A DNA stretch of 64,000 bases from [Mycoplasma] falconis (GCF_006385795.1 NZ_VFSS01000002.1:62001-126000), one strand, 5' to 3'. Shown: positions 21,227 to 32,564, numbered from the stretch's first letter. Notes: generated by a model from the letters alone, not told the origin. Made by a program: numbers and translations.

Positions 21227-22054
21227 TTATTCAACTATTGTATATAAGTGATTTGGGTTTTTTACAAGTTCTTCTTTTAGGTAATTCTTTAAGTTTTCAT
21301 TTAAAACTGTTAGTTTAACTTTAACCGCATCTTTTGGTGCATTATTATAATCAAAAGCCTTAGGGCTAAATTCAAGAACGCTTGCAGGAATTGTTAAAGC
21401 TTCAAATTTATTATTTGCTAAAGCATAATCTTCAACTTCTTCAATGTTAGCTAGATCTAATTCAGTTAATAAGTTATTAGCGAAAACCCCATTACGTAAA
21501 ACTTTTAGATCTTTTAATTCAGCAAGGTTAACTGACATTAATGAGTTTTGAGCAAAAGCATAACTTCCGATGTTGCTTACAGTCAATGGTAAAGTAAGTT
21601 TAAAACCTTCAAAAGAATCACTTTTTGGTGCAAATGTACCCTTAAAAGCATTATCTCCAATATATAGCAAGTCTGCCTCATTAAAGTTAATGACAGTAAC
21701 TGAAGAAAGACCTTCGAAAGCTCCATTTTGAATATGAGTTAAAGTTTTTGGTAAATTAATTTGAGCTATATTGCTAATTCCGCTTGCTGCTATAACGTTT
21801 TTAGCTCTTAATCCTTTTTGACTAACTTCCATTTGTCTTTTGATATTTACATATGAAAATAAAGCTTGTGGAATTTCGGTCATTTTTTCATCAGTTAAAT
21901 TTAAAGTTTTTGAACTTAATTTAAAGTCATTTAATAAATAATCTTCAACTGTGCTGTTTGTAGCTTCGCCACCACAAGAAACAGCAGCAATTGGTAGGGC
22001 TAGAGTTGAAATCGCACTTAAAGAACCTAATAAAAATATCTTATTTTTTTTCAT
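21227..22054 (-). CDS. Leucine-rich-repeat (BspA type) lipoprotein
   Basis: Surface lipoprotein of 275 residues. The signal peptide ends in lipobox AAVSC, so Cys27 is the predicted lipidated residue. From about residue 90 onward are LRR_5/BspA-like repeats with the pattern 'INLPKTLTHIQNGAFEGLSSV', 'VNLAELKDLKVLRNGVFANN' and 'LDLANIEEVEDYALANNKF'. BspA-type proteins of other bacteria bind host matrix proteins; adhesion here is inference. A TAAAAT box 7 nt before ATG and no Shine-Dalgarno sequence indicate leaderless expression. It is divergent from uvrB. Confidence 0.85.
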   Translation of the reverse strand: MKKNKIFLLGSLSAISTLALPIAAVSCGGEATNSTVEDYLLNDFKLSSKTLNLTDEKMTEIPQALFSYVNIKRQMEVSQKGLRAKNVIAASGISNIAQINLPKTLTHIQNGAFEGLSSVTVINFNEADLLYIGDNAFKGTFAPKSDSFEGFKLTLPLTVSNIGSYAFAQNSLMSVNLAELKDLKVLRNGVFANNLLTELDLANIEEVEDYALANNKFEALTIPASVLEFSPKAFDYNNAPKDAVKVKLTVLNENLKNYLKEELVKNPNHLYTIVE

Positions 22055-22061
22055 AGCTATA

Positions 22062-22067
22062 ATTTTA
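22062..22067 (-). promoter_or_regulatory. -10 box of the LRR lipoprotein gene
   Basis: TAAAAT on the minus strand, 7 nt before the start codon, with no ribosome binding site between. Part of a recurring leaderless arrangement in this window. Confidence 0.45.
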
Positions 22068-22130
22068 CCATTTTGTTATAAAAACAAACTCATTATTTGA
22101 CCCTATTAACTAAGCAAATATTTTAGATGT

Positions 22131-22136
22131 TAAAAT
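22131..22136 (+). promoter_or_regulatory. -10 box of uvrB
   Basis: TAAAAT ending 7 nt before the uvrB ATG; no Shine-Dalgarno sequence is present. Back to back with the promoter of the divergent lipoprotein gene. Confidence 0.45.
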
Positions 22137-22143
22137 ATTAAAT

Positions 22144-24129
22144 ATGAATAATTTTGAACTTATATCACCTAACAAACCTTCCGGCGACCAACCAAAAGCC
22201 ATTAAGCAATTAGTAGAAGGTTTAAAACAAAATAAAAAACATCAAGTTTTACTTGGAGTAACGGGTTCAGGTAAAACTTTTACCGCCGCTTCTGTTATTA
22301 ATGAAATAAATAAACCAGCGTTAATAATTTCTCACAATAAAACCTTAGCTAGTCAGTTATATAGTGAGTTTAAGGAGCTGTTTCCCAATAACTCAGTCGA
22401 ATATTTTGTTTCTTATTTTGATTATTACCAACCGGAAGCTTATTTACCTAAAAAAGATTTATACATCGAAAAATCTTCTGCCAATAACAAGCAATTAGCA
22501 GCAATGAGAATGTCTGCAATTAACTCTTTATTAACAAGAAGAGATACAATTGTTGTTGCTTCTGTGGCTGCAATTTATGGTGAATTTAATCCTTCTGAAT
22601 ACGAAAAAAACTTTTTAACAATTAAACAAAATCAAAAAGTAAAAAGAGATGAAATAATATCTGCCTTAGTTAAAATGGGTTATACAAGACATTTCGGAGA
22701 AATTAATAGAGGTGATTTTACTGTTAAGGGTGATTTAATCGAAGTTTGCCCTGGTTACAATCTTGATTACAATATTAGAATTACTTTTTTTGATGATGAA
22801 ATTGATCAAATCTCGTTTGTTGACCCATTAACCAAAGATGTATTTAAAAAATTACCAGCTTTAGTTGTCTTCCCTGCTACAACTTATACTTTAAGTGGTT
22901 TAGATCGTTTTGAAATGTGTAATATGATTGAAGAAGAATTAAATGGTGTTATAGCCGATTTTAAAGCAAATAATAAACTTTTAGAAGCTCAAAGAATTAG
23001 CGATCGTGTATACAACGACATTGATTCTATAAAAGAGTTTGGCTACGTTAACGGGATGGAAAATTATGCTCGTTATGTTGACGGGCGTCAACCAGGGGAG
23101 AGACCTTATACTTTATTTGATTATTTACCAAAAGATGCAGTTATTTTTGTAGACGAAAGTCACTTGATGATTCCACAAATTAGAGGTATGTTCAATGGTG
23201 ATAGAGCTCGTAAGGAAAGCCTAGTTAATTATGGTTTTAGATTGCCTTCTTGTTTAGATAATAGACCTTTAATGTTTCACGAATATGAAAGTTTTAAAAA
23301 CAATAAGATTTATATGTCAGCAACACCTGCTGAATATGAATTGGAAAAAGCAAACAACGAAGTTATAAGACAAATAATTAGACCAACAGGTTTAGTCGAC
23401 CCTATTATTGAAATAGAAACTAAAGAAGGTCAAATTCAAAGAATTTACGATCATATTAAAAAGCAAATAGATAAAAACGAAAGAACGTTAATTTTAACGA
23501 CAACAAAGGCTAGTGCCGAAGAGTTGTCTCTATATTTACAAGAACACAAGATTAAATCGGCTTACATTCACGAATCTTTTAAAATATTTGAACGCAATGA
23601 AATATTAAAAGGTTTAAGAACAGGGAAGTTTGATGTTGTTATTGGAATTAACTTGCTACGTGAGGGAATAGATCTACCTGAGGTAAGTTTAATATGTGTT
23701 TTGGATGCTGATCAAAGAGGTTTTTCAAGAAACACAACCAGTTTAATTCAAATAGTCGGTCGTGCCGCAAGAAACGACCATGGAAAAGTTATTTTTTATG
23801 CAGATGAAATAACTGAAGCTATGAAAAAAACAATTGAAGATAATAAATATAAAAGAGAAATACAAACTAAATATAATCTTGAAAATAATATTGTTCCTAA
23901 AACAATTATTAAACCTGTGGCTCCACCTATTCAAAATTGAGATAGTATTGATGAAGATGAATACTTACTTGAAAAAGCTAAGGTTAAAAATAACAAGAAA
24001 TTGGTTAAAAAACTAATTGAAAGTATGCAAGATTACGCCAAAGATAATAAATATGAAGAGGCTATTAAAATTAGAGATTATTTATATGAAATAGGCGTTG
24101 ATTTAGATAATTTAGATAAATACAAATAA
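22144..24129 (+). CDS. uvrB: Excinuclease ABC subunit B
   Basis: Damage-verifying helicase-like subunit of nucleotide excision repair. The 661 residues match the family. Walker A GVTGSGKT (38-45) is followed by the beta-hairpin region YFVSYFDYYQPEAYLP, the DEAD-like VDESH and helicase motifs V and VI (GINLLREGIDLPEV, QIVGRAARN). The C-terminal UVR motif (AKDNKYEEAIKIRDYL) that contacts UvrC lies after an in-frame UGA Trp and would be lost in a standard-code reading. UvrA and UvrC are not in the window. Confidence 0.98.
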
Positions 24130-24150
24130 AAACGGCAATCCCGTTTTTTT
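24128..24150 (+). terminator. Terminator of uvrB
   Basis: Stem AAAAACGG / CCGTTTTT with loop CAATC, followed by more T. It overlaps the last bases of the uvrB stop codon. Confidence 0.8.
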
Positions 24151-24171
24151 ATTTAGCTGCGTTTAATCTTT

Positions 24172-24177
24172 TATAAT
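24172..24177 (+). promoter_or_regulatory. -10 box of the nuclease lipoprotein gene
   Basis: Perfect TATAAT, 6 nt before ATG, no Shine-Dalgarno sequence: a leaderless start is likely. Confidence 0.55.
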
Positions 24178-24183
24178 TTAAAT

Positions 24184-25959
24184 ATGAACAAAATTAGCAA
24201 AGCTTTTTTAACTGTTGGATCAATTGTAATTACAACGCCTTTAATAACTGTTTCTTGTTTTGAAAACAAAGAAAATAATTTAGATCAAAAATCCTTAGAT
24301 ATAAAAATTTTAATAAATAATATCAATAAATTTAATCCTAAAAGCAATTCAACCAAAACCTTTTTAAATTTGAATAAAACAAATTTAAATATTGTTAACA
24401 AAGAAGATTTACCTTTAAAAGTTATTTCTGCTTCAGAAGAATATAACCAACAAGAAGATAAATCAACAATTAATATAAATTATCTTTTATCGACAAAAGA
24501 TATTTATTTTGTCAAAGGTTATAACTATAAATATTTTGTAAATAATAGATATTTAAATTATTTAGCAAAAAATATTAAAGTTGCTATTAACACGGACGAT
24601 AAAGCAAATTTAACAGATAAAAATCTTTTAATAGAATTATTAGAAGATGGCTATACTTATGAAGTATTTGATTTTCAAAACTTTCAAAACGAAATTAAAT
24701 TTTCTTTAAAAGTTAAAAAAGATAATAAGGTTTCTGAAATAGTTAATTATGAATTTAAAAAAGATGATTTAGCTGTAAAAAAACAAGATGAACCTCAAAA
24801 AGAAGAACCAAAACAAGAAGAACCTCAAAAAGAGCCAGAAAATAATCAAAATAATAATTCTAATGATCAATCTGACGATAAAAAAGATGAAGAACCTACG
24901 AAACCTTCAAAAGAAGATGAAATTAAAAAACCAGAAATACCGGAATTTTTATATAAACAATACTCTGTAGATTTTTCAATTGGTAATAATTCCGCTTATA
25001 AATATTCAGAAAAATTAAGTCCAACAAAAACCGTTAAATGAGGGCATTGAAATCTTTTAAATATAAATGGAAACGATACTAATGATATAAAAAGAAAAAG
25101 AGCCGCGGTTGTGATGTCTCATTTAAATTTAGATTTAATTGGTATTACCGAAGTTAAGGATGAATACGCTATAAAATCTTTGGTTAAAACAATGAACGAA
25201 ATTCATAAGAATCAATTTAAATATATAATTTCAGATCATTTAAAAGGTCCTTATGCTGGTACAAGACAAGGAGAACATGTTGCTATAATATATAACTTTA
25301 ATAAATTAACTCCGGAAGCTTTTGACAACGGTAAAATAGGTTATAGTTATACTCAAAGTTTTAAGGGTTATAAATCTGACTTAGATTATTATTACGTAAG
25401 ACCTCCTTACGGGGTTAAATTTGCTTTAAACTATGCTCCTCATAAAAAAATGACTTTTGTTTTTGATCACTTTGATTCACCAGGTGAAAAAAAGACAAGT
25501 GAATACGATTTTAAATCTATAAAATCGCAAGGGAACCAAGAAATTTCAGAAGCATATCATTTAAAAAATGTTTTAGATTATTTTGATTCAATAGACGGTC
25601 CACAATCTAATATTTATTTCGGAGGAGATACCAATATAAGAACAGGTAATCAAAACTCAGCATTTGCTTCAATGAAAAATAATTATTATGCTTTATTAAA
25701 AGATACTTCTAATTGAAATTCGTCACTTAATACATCGGGCGGTTATTCACAACAATACGATAAGCTTTTTTATAAATCAGAATTTAATACATACAATGGT
25801 TTTGTTTTTGATTTATATAAAGTTAAAAGGAATAACAACTGAATTGATTTATTTAAAAAATATGATATTGCAGTTGAAAAAACCGAATCACTTAGAAACG
25901 GTACTTCATTGAGCGATCACACCTTAGTTGGTGGTTATATCGATTACCTAAATAATTAA
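24184..25959 (+). CDS. Surface lipoprotein with endonuclease/exonuclease/phosphatase domain (MnuA-like nuclease)
   Basis: Lipoprotein of 591 residues; lipobox ITVSC, Cys25. Residues about 30-200 form an N-terminal domain, and about 200-258 a low-complexity Glu, Pro, Lys and Gln linker with repeated EEPQKE-type units. The C-terminal domain has the EEP-fold pattern: WNLLNIN, ITEVKDE (metal Glu), FDHFDSPG (His), GGDTNIR (Asp and Asn) and LSDHTLV (catalytic Asp-His). Membrane nucleases of this type let mycoplasmas degrade host or environmental DNA and take up nucleotides. Nuclease activity is inferred from the complete motif set. It follows uvrB but has its own promoter. Confidence 0.88.
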
Positions 25960-25974
25960 ATATTTCTTAATACT

Positions 25975-26001
25975 AAAACACCGCTTTAAAGACGGTGTTT
26001 T
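25975..26001. terminator. Bidirectional terminator between convergent genes
   Basis: Perfect 9-bp stem AAAACACCG / CGGTGTTTT with T runs on both strands. It serves the plus-strand nuclease lipoprotein and the minus-strand HEXXH gene, whose stop codon begins at the distal end of the stem. Confidence 0.85.
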
Positions 26002-28034
26002 TAATATTGTTTAATTTCTAAATAATTTTTATTATTTTTGTTTGCAATTTGAATTTGATAGCTGTAATCTTTATTTGATATGTTTGGTATATTTGTTAAA
26101 GAATAAACAGAACGATAAGAGGTTATATTGCGTGAATTTTGTTCTTGTAAGCCGTAGTATTTTTGTCCTTCGGCATTATTTAATAATTCAAATTTTTCAT
26201 CTTCTTCAACAATGTTGTTATTGTTTTTATCAATTCATAAAGTTATATCAAATAAACCTGATGTTGATTTACCTAAGAAGTCTTTTTTATCGAATGGATC
26301 AGTAACATAACTTACATAAGTATAATTTTCATCATTTTGATATAAATCAGTTTCGCTATAAGTGTTTGATCCTGTTTCATCATATTTAGAATTTCATTTT
26401 TGTTTAGCTATATAGTTAAAGTTAAAAGTATGAATATCTAATTGTTTTTGAACATTGTTATTTTCAATTATGAAAGCTGTTTTGGCGTTGTTTTTAACAG
26501 CTTCTAATTGTTTATCATCTAAATTTAAATAACCACCAAATTTTAATAAATCTGTTCTACCTTTTAAATTATTTGTTTTATCTGAAACCCAATTAGAATT
26601 ATCTACTGCAGCAAAACTTATTAATTGTCTATAGCCCATTAAATCTAAATATGCTTCAAATAATAAAGATAAATATTTATTCGGTTGTTTTTTTACAATT
26701 TCGGCAAAAGGTCTTTGATTATTAGCGTTTAAATAAATTGATAATTGCTCATCAAAAACTCAATCAGTATTAAAAGCTGTATAGTTATGATATGGTTTAC
26801 CGTCTTTTTGTCAAGAAGCTGGTTCAAGTAATCCAAACATTTTAAAATCATCATCCCCAATTGCTGTTAAATAAATCGAATCCGTAATTGGTAATTTAAA
26901 ATATAAATAATTTTCAAAAGGGTTTAATTCTTCGTCGCCATTATAAATTGGTTTTAATTTACCTCTAGAATTTTTAAAATTCATATTAGTAGAAGTGAAT
27001 GACATTTTTAGCAGTTCTCTTGGTACTAGCTCTTCAAAAGAATATTGATATAAAATATTTTTTCTGCTTATTGAAGAACTAAATCTAACATCATTATTTA
27101 AAGTGTTATTAAAATAATAATTGCCGATAAGTAGTTTTAATTCTAATGCTTTATATCTTTCTAACTCTTCTTTGGTTCAGTTTTTTTCTCAATTATTAGC
27201 ATAATTAAATAGATCGTAGGAACTATAATCCTTAAAAATAGGTCTTTCATCATCAACAACATTAAAGGCTATTGGTGTTTTTAAATAGTCTTTATAATTA
27301 GCAGGGCGATTAAATTTAAGTGCTTCTTTAAATCTTTCTAAGAATTTAGCATTAACTACATTTGCTTTGCCGTCTGAATTTAATTTATATTCTAATTCAC
27401 TAGAAGCATAAGGATCATTTTCTTTGACACTTGTATCGTAAACGTTATCGATGTGGTGAGTATATTCGTGAACTAAGACACTTAAAATAGCTTCTACTCT
27501 TTTTTCTAATGGTCAATCATTTATTATCTTAGGACCTAATTTAATAATTGAATTTAAATTTAAATATATTTCGCCAATATGTGGATAATAAACCCCATTA
27601 ACCGAATCATGATGATCACTACTTGGTATTTCTCGATTTATATAAACGGTTGTTAAGGCATCGATTTCAGGTCCGAAGTTAGCTCTTTTTCTAAATTGAT
27701 CGCTTAAAAGTTTTCTGCCTTCTTCACCTAAATAATAAATTAAATTATTTTCTTCATCCTTAGCGTATGGATATTCAATAATCGTCAAATCTCCATATTT
27801 ATATTCTGGGTTTTTTATTACTTTTTGATTCCTTTCCATTAATTTAGCATTATATGTTCTGGCTTCAACATCATTATTTATGATAGATACATGATCAAAC
27901 CTTGCATCAATACCTAAAAAAAGAAAAACTACTGCTCCTATCGCTCCGATTACAGTTATAAATAAAAATATTATTAATAATATAGCTCAAAGAGGGAACT
28001 TATCTTTTTTAACTGGTTTTTGATTTTCTTCCAT
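26001..28034 (-). CDS. Membrane-anchored HEXXH putative zinc metalloprotein
   Basis: Protein of 677 residues with a basic N-terminus and one strong membrane segment at about 13-37 (FPLWAILLIIFLFITVIG), so the bulk is probably extracellular. A zincin-like motif LVHEYTHHIDNVYD puts HEXXH at residues 189-193, in a helix-like context; the third zinc ligand is not obvious. The upstream stretch IGEIYLNLNSIIKLGP could be the edge strand. The rest is unrecognised, Tyr and Asn rich. I recall similar large anchored proteins annotated only as hypothetical in mycoplasmas. It lies 13 bp after the methyltransferase gene, with a strong GGAGGAG site, so it is in the mnmE operon. A protease role is inferred from one motif. 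Confidence 0.75.
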
Positions 28035-28047
28035 TTCTCCTCCTTAA

Positions 28048-29394
28048 TTAATCTTTATAAATAACAGCAACAGCTTCTACATGAGCGGTTTGTGGAAACA
28101 TATCGACCGGTGTAATTTTTTTAATTTTATAACCGTTATTACTTAATATTTTTAAATCTCTGACTAAAGTATGTGGGTTGCAACTAACGTAAATTATTTT
28201 TTTAATATTAGCTTCTATAACAGTATTAAGTGTGTTGCCTTCTATACCTGAACGTGGTGGATCAAAAATTATAGTATCTATTTTATTAACATTTATACCG
28301 TGCTGTTTAGCAATTTCGGCATTTCTTAATATATCTTCTGTTTTAGCGTTTATAGAAAAAACTTTATTTTTATCTAAATTATTTATTTCTATATTTTTAC
28401 AAGCATTAATGGATGCATTTTTATTTGTTTCAATTAAATAAATTTTTGAATTGTCATTGCCAATATAAATACCGATTGAACCAACACCAGAATAAGCATC
28501 AATTATATTTCTTTGATCTTTAATTTCCTTTTTAACTAAATCATATAAATCTTCTGTTGCAAAATCATTTACTTGAAAAAACGAATCTCATGAAACAATA
28601 AATTTTTTATCTCTTAATTTATACTCTAGTCAGTTTTTATTCAATTTATTATTTCTATCTAAAACTACTAATATTTTTTCTTTAAAACAAATAACTATAT
28701 TTTCTAAATTATCAATTCAATTAAATATATCTTTTATTTTGTTGCTTGCCGATTCATCTTGATTATTTAAATCAAAAATTATTTGTATTTTATCGACTGC
28801 TTGACTATATCTAAAAGTAACTTTATTTATGTTTAAGTTAATTTTGTTATTGTTAATAAATTTTTTAAAACTTTCAAAAGCCTTACACATTTCTTCATTA
28901 GCTAGTGTTAATTCCGGTTGTTCTATTAATTTGTGTGTTCTTTTTTTATAAAAACCAAAAATGTATTTATTATTGGTTTTTTCAACTTGTAAGGTTATTT
29001 TATTACGGTAGTGAGTTTCTTTTTTAGAAGCGACTATATTTTCTACAACAACTTCTTCTGGTAAATTCCTTTTAACAAGATTATTTAAAATATCAAATTT
29101 AAATTTTAATTGTTCTTCATAAGTATATGGAAGTAGCGGTGCTGCCATAGATTTATATAATGCTTCGTTATAATCATTATTCAAATTTTCTTTTATTATA
29201 GTTTGGCTAATAGGTTCTCCGAATGCTATTTGTTTATTAGCTCAATATATTTTGACATCTACTTTTTGATTAGGTAAGGCATTATCGACAAACAAAACCT
29301 GATTGGATGATTTATCACCTCTAAAAACACCATAACCTTCATAGCTCAATTCTTCAATCAAAACATCTTTTATTATTTCATTAACTTTATACAT
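28048..29394 (-). CDS. RlmD/TrmA-type uracil-C5 RNA methyltransferase
   Basis: SAM-dependent enzyme making 5-methyluridine in rRNA or tRNA. In 448 residues: an N-terminal TRAM-like segment, a central domain, the SAM-binding region DAYSGVGSIGIYIG, the motif IIFDPPRSGIE, and the catalytic cysteine in YVSCNPHTLVRDL. C-terminal QTAHVEAVAV is typical. The iron-sulfur cysteine cluster of RlmD (usually CGGCxxQ) is missing: the matching stretch reads AAPLLPYTYEEQLKFK. Which uridine is modified cannot be decided; it could be RlmCD- or TrmA-like. It starts one base after the mnmE stop. Confidence 0.88.
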
Positions 29395-29395
29395 T

Positions 29396-30739
29396 TTATT
29401 TACCTAAACAAAATTTAGAAAATATATTATCTAATAAAGCTTCGTTATCGTGTTCTTTATTTAAAATTTGTCTTAAATTCATTCACGCTTTATTTAAATC
29501 CAAAATAACAACTTCAGGTCCAAAACCATTATCTATACCTTCATTAGCTTCTAATAAAGCGTTTTTAGCTTCTTTTAAAAGACCTAATTTTCTTGTGTTG
29601 TAAATTATGTTTTCGCTATAAATATCAAAGTTATTATATTTTTTTACTAAAGCGTTTCTTAGTTCTCAAAGATATTGATTTTTAGCTGAAATAATAATTT
29701 TATTAGTATTACTTTTTTGTTCTTTGCTTAATAAGTCGGCTTTATTAATAACTTCAATATATTCTTTGTTTTTAGCTAAATCTTTAATAGCTAAATTTTC
29801 TTCACTGTCTTGGTTATCATAATCTACCAAATGGACAACAATCCTTGCTTCTTCAATTGCTTTTTTAGATTTTTCAATTCCGATTGACTCTACTAGATCT
29901 TCTGTTTCTCTTATTCCGGCTGTATCTATTAATTTAAATACTATACCGTTAATATCAAATTCTCCTTCAACAATATCTCTGGTTGTACCAGGAATATTAG
30001 TTACAATCGCTTTTTCTTTACCTAGTAAAGCGTTTAAAAGAGAAGATTTACCTGTGTTAGGTTCTCCAACTATAGCTATAGGTATACCATTATAAATGTC
30101 GTTTGCATTTTCTGATTGTTGAATAACGACATCTATTTTTTTTATCAAATTATTAACTAATTGTTTTAATTTATTTTTATCCATTTGTTCTATGTCGTTA
30201 TAATCAGAATAATCAATATTAATTTCTGTTATAGAAATAATCTGTAAAAGTTCATCTTCTAGTTTTTCAATTAATTTCTCGTCTTTGTAATTAAATTGAT
30301 GAATAGCTATTTCTGCTTGTTTATTAGTTTTGGCATGAATTAAATTATTGATAGCTTCTGCTTTATCTAAAGATATTTTTCCGTTTAAAAAAGCTCTTCT
30401 AGTAAACTCGCCTTTTTCGGCTAACCTAGCACCATTACCAATTATTAAATTAAGAATCTTATTAGTTACAATAATTCCACCGTGTGCATTTATTTCTATT
30501 GTATCTTCACCGGTATAATTTTTATTTCCAATAAAAAAATTAACTAATACTTCATCGATAACTTTATTTGTTTGAGGATCAACTATATTTCCATATGTTA
30601 TAGTTTTATCTTCACCTATTTTACCTGTATATATTTTTTTAATAATTTCGATAGCTTCCGGACCTGAGATTCTGATTATAGAAATAGCTTGATTAATATT
30701 TCCTGAAGATATAGCTGTTATTGTGTCGTTAATATTCAT
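29396..30739 (-). CDS. mnmE: tRNA modification GTPase MnmE (TrmE)
   Basis: GTPase partner of MnmG for wobble-uridine modification. The 447 residues match the family. N-terminal tetrahydrofolate-binding domain (GGIIVTNKIL, GEFTRRAFLNGKISLDKAEAI), helical domain with inserted G domain (GEPNTGKSSLLNALLG; TNIPGTTRDIVEG; DTAGIRETED), and the universal C-terminus FCLGK with the functional cysteine. A TATAAT box lies 8-14 nt before ATG and there is no Shine-Dalgarno sequence, so the mRNA may be leaderless. It leads a three-gene operon with the methyltransferase and the HEXXH protein. Confidence 0.97.
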
Positions 30740-30747
30740 AATTGATT

Positions 30748-30753
30748 ATTATA
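30748..30753 (-). promoter_or_regulatory. -10 box of mnmE
   Basis: TATAAT on the minus strand ending 8 nt before ATG, no ribosome site in between; leaderless start likely. Confidence 0.5.
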
Positions 30754-31129
30754 TTATTTTTTATTATTGTTTTATATAGTTATATTTAATATATATAAAT
30801 TAAATATACATTTATATATTAATTATTATTAATTAGATTTTTTATTAGTTAAATGTTTGTTTATATAAATAAAATAATAAGCCTTGTTTTTAATGTTAAA
30901 TTATCAATAAACACCTTAAATTAAGATATTTTTTAATGTTAATAACTTTTAAAACAATTAACATTTTTTTGTTTTTGATGTATTTTTATAATAACTGATT
31001 TAAATTAGTTGGTAACAAATATAGAATTTATCTAAACACACTTATTTTATTTTTGTACAATTAATATTGAGTATAAGTTTTATATTCTTAATTCTAATTT
31101 TAATTATTCAAATAATGATAGAAGGTTTT

Positions 31130-31156
31130 ATGATTTTAAATTCAAAATTAAGGTAA
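31130..31156 (+). other. Possible 8-codon leader ORF before the AEC transporter gene
   Basis: ATG ATT TTA AAT ... TAA, encoding MILNSKLR, preceded by AGAAGG with 5-nt spacing, which is a better ribosome site than that of the AEC gene itself. The stop codon is 7 nt before the AEC start, so reinitiation or coupling is possible. Too short to prove. Confidence 0.3.
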
Positions 31157-31163
31157 AGAAAAA

Positions 31164-32564
31164 ATGAATCCTTCACGTTTGTTTGTTGGTATTATCACTA
31201 ACACAGGATTATGGGGCGCAATAATTTCTACAATCGTCATAACTTTATTAGGTTTCTTATTATTTAAATTTAAAGTTTTAGACGATCATTCAACTGGCGC
31301 CGTACAGAAAGTTATTATTAATGTAATAATTCCCTTTCTATCATTTTATTCTTTCCTAACAACAGCTGACGGTAGCGATATAAAAATATACGCTATAGTT
31401 TTTGGTTTATCGGCTGTATATTATATTGTTTTGACAGGTATAGCTATGGTTTGAGTTAAATTATTACCTAAAACTGTGCCTAAATCTGTTATAACAAAAG
31501 CTCAAAACGATTTTGAAAAATGACAAAATCAAACAGAATTAACTAATAAACAATTATTTAATTCTTCAATTTATTTAGAAAGTTTACAAAAGAAACACCT
31601 TGTTACATGATTGATGTGTATTTATGGTTCTAATATTCTATTTGCAACACCGATAGTTTTAGGTGTCTATCCTAATGGAATAGAACTAGGTTCATTAAGT
31701 ATTTGAAATATTTTATATTACATCGGAGGATTCGGTTTATCTTTTTCTCTTATTTCAGGAGCCAAATTTACTCGCAAAGAATTTGGTAAAACCATGAAGA
31801 AAACTTTATTAAACCCTTCATTTATTGTGGTTCTAATAGCTATATTATTATGAAGTTCACAATATTTTATTCCACATGCCGGACCAACAGTTACAACTCT
31901 AGATAAACCAATAGAAATTCAAGTTCAATATGGCATCGATCCTAATACAAAAGAAGTATTACAAACTGGAGTTTTAGTAGATCGTTTTTCTACATTTGGA
32001 CCTAACTTTTCTACTCTTTATGGACATGCGGTTACACCACACGAAAACCCATCAGATGTTACTCATCCTATTGTAGAATGATTTAGTTTTGATAAAGTTA
32101 AAAATGCTTATGTAATTTATAACGGTAAACCAGCAGGATGATTCGATTGAAAAGTTACTGTTCCTTATTTATATAAACCGATTTCTATTTTAGCTTCTCT
32201 TATTTCTCCTTTAATCTGAATAGTTATTGGAACTTCTTTGGCTAAAACTAATATTAAAGAAATGTTTTGTAAATGAAGAAATTGACTATTCTTAATTTTT
32301 AAAATGGTTTTAATTCCGATATTTATTTTGGTTTTAATGATACCTCTTGTAATTACTAAAAATTTACCACCACAAGTTGCAGCTGTATTAGTTATGACTG
32401 GATCAGTCCCACCAGGCACAACTGTTGTTATATACTCTCAACATTTTAAGGTTCATGAAAAATATACTGCACAAGTAAGTAGTCTTTCAACGATGTTAAG
32501 TTTTATTTTTATTCCTGTCTGATTAGTTGTTGGAGTTGTGGTTTTTGAACTACTAGCAGTCTAA
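31164..32564 (+). CDS. AEC family transporter (auxin efflux carrier-like permease)
   Basis: Membrane permease of 466 residues with about 10 helices in two five-helix halves. The first half begins [23 protein letters not shown] and [18 protein letters not shown], the second has [25 protein letters not shown], where the conserved helix break and small residues of AEC proteins lie. Between the halves is an unusual hydrophilic region of about 75-80 residues ([14 protein letters not shown] ... GWFDWKV) likely outside the cell, which makes it longer than the usual 310-390. Bacterial AEC proteins move dicarboxylates or similar anions; the substrate here is unknown. Stop UAA is followed by a strong terminator. 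Confidence 0.86.

Larger units (their letters stand above)
30740..31163. other. AT-rich divergent intergenic region
   Basis: A 424-bp gap between mnmE (minus) and the AEC gene (plus), nearly all A and T with runs of TATATA and TTAATTATTAATT. It contains a minus-strand TATAAT box for mnmE at 30748-30753 and a plus-strand TATAAT at 30987-30992. I see no tRNA, no stable hairpin with G+C and no long reading frame. The only coding hint is an 8-codon frame at 31130-31156, listed separately. Confidence 0.6.

Noticed and set aside
26042..26305. Plus-strand 87-codon frame
   Set aside because: It is the complement of the HEXXH gene's 3' end, has no ribosome site and no family features.
30740..31163. 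Replication origin or transposon remnant in the AT-rich gap
   Set aside because: No DnaA-box cluster, no terminal repeats and no dnaA/dnaN nearby; simply divergent promoters in low-complexity DNA.
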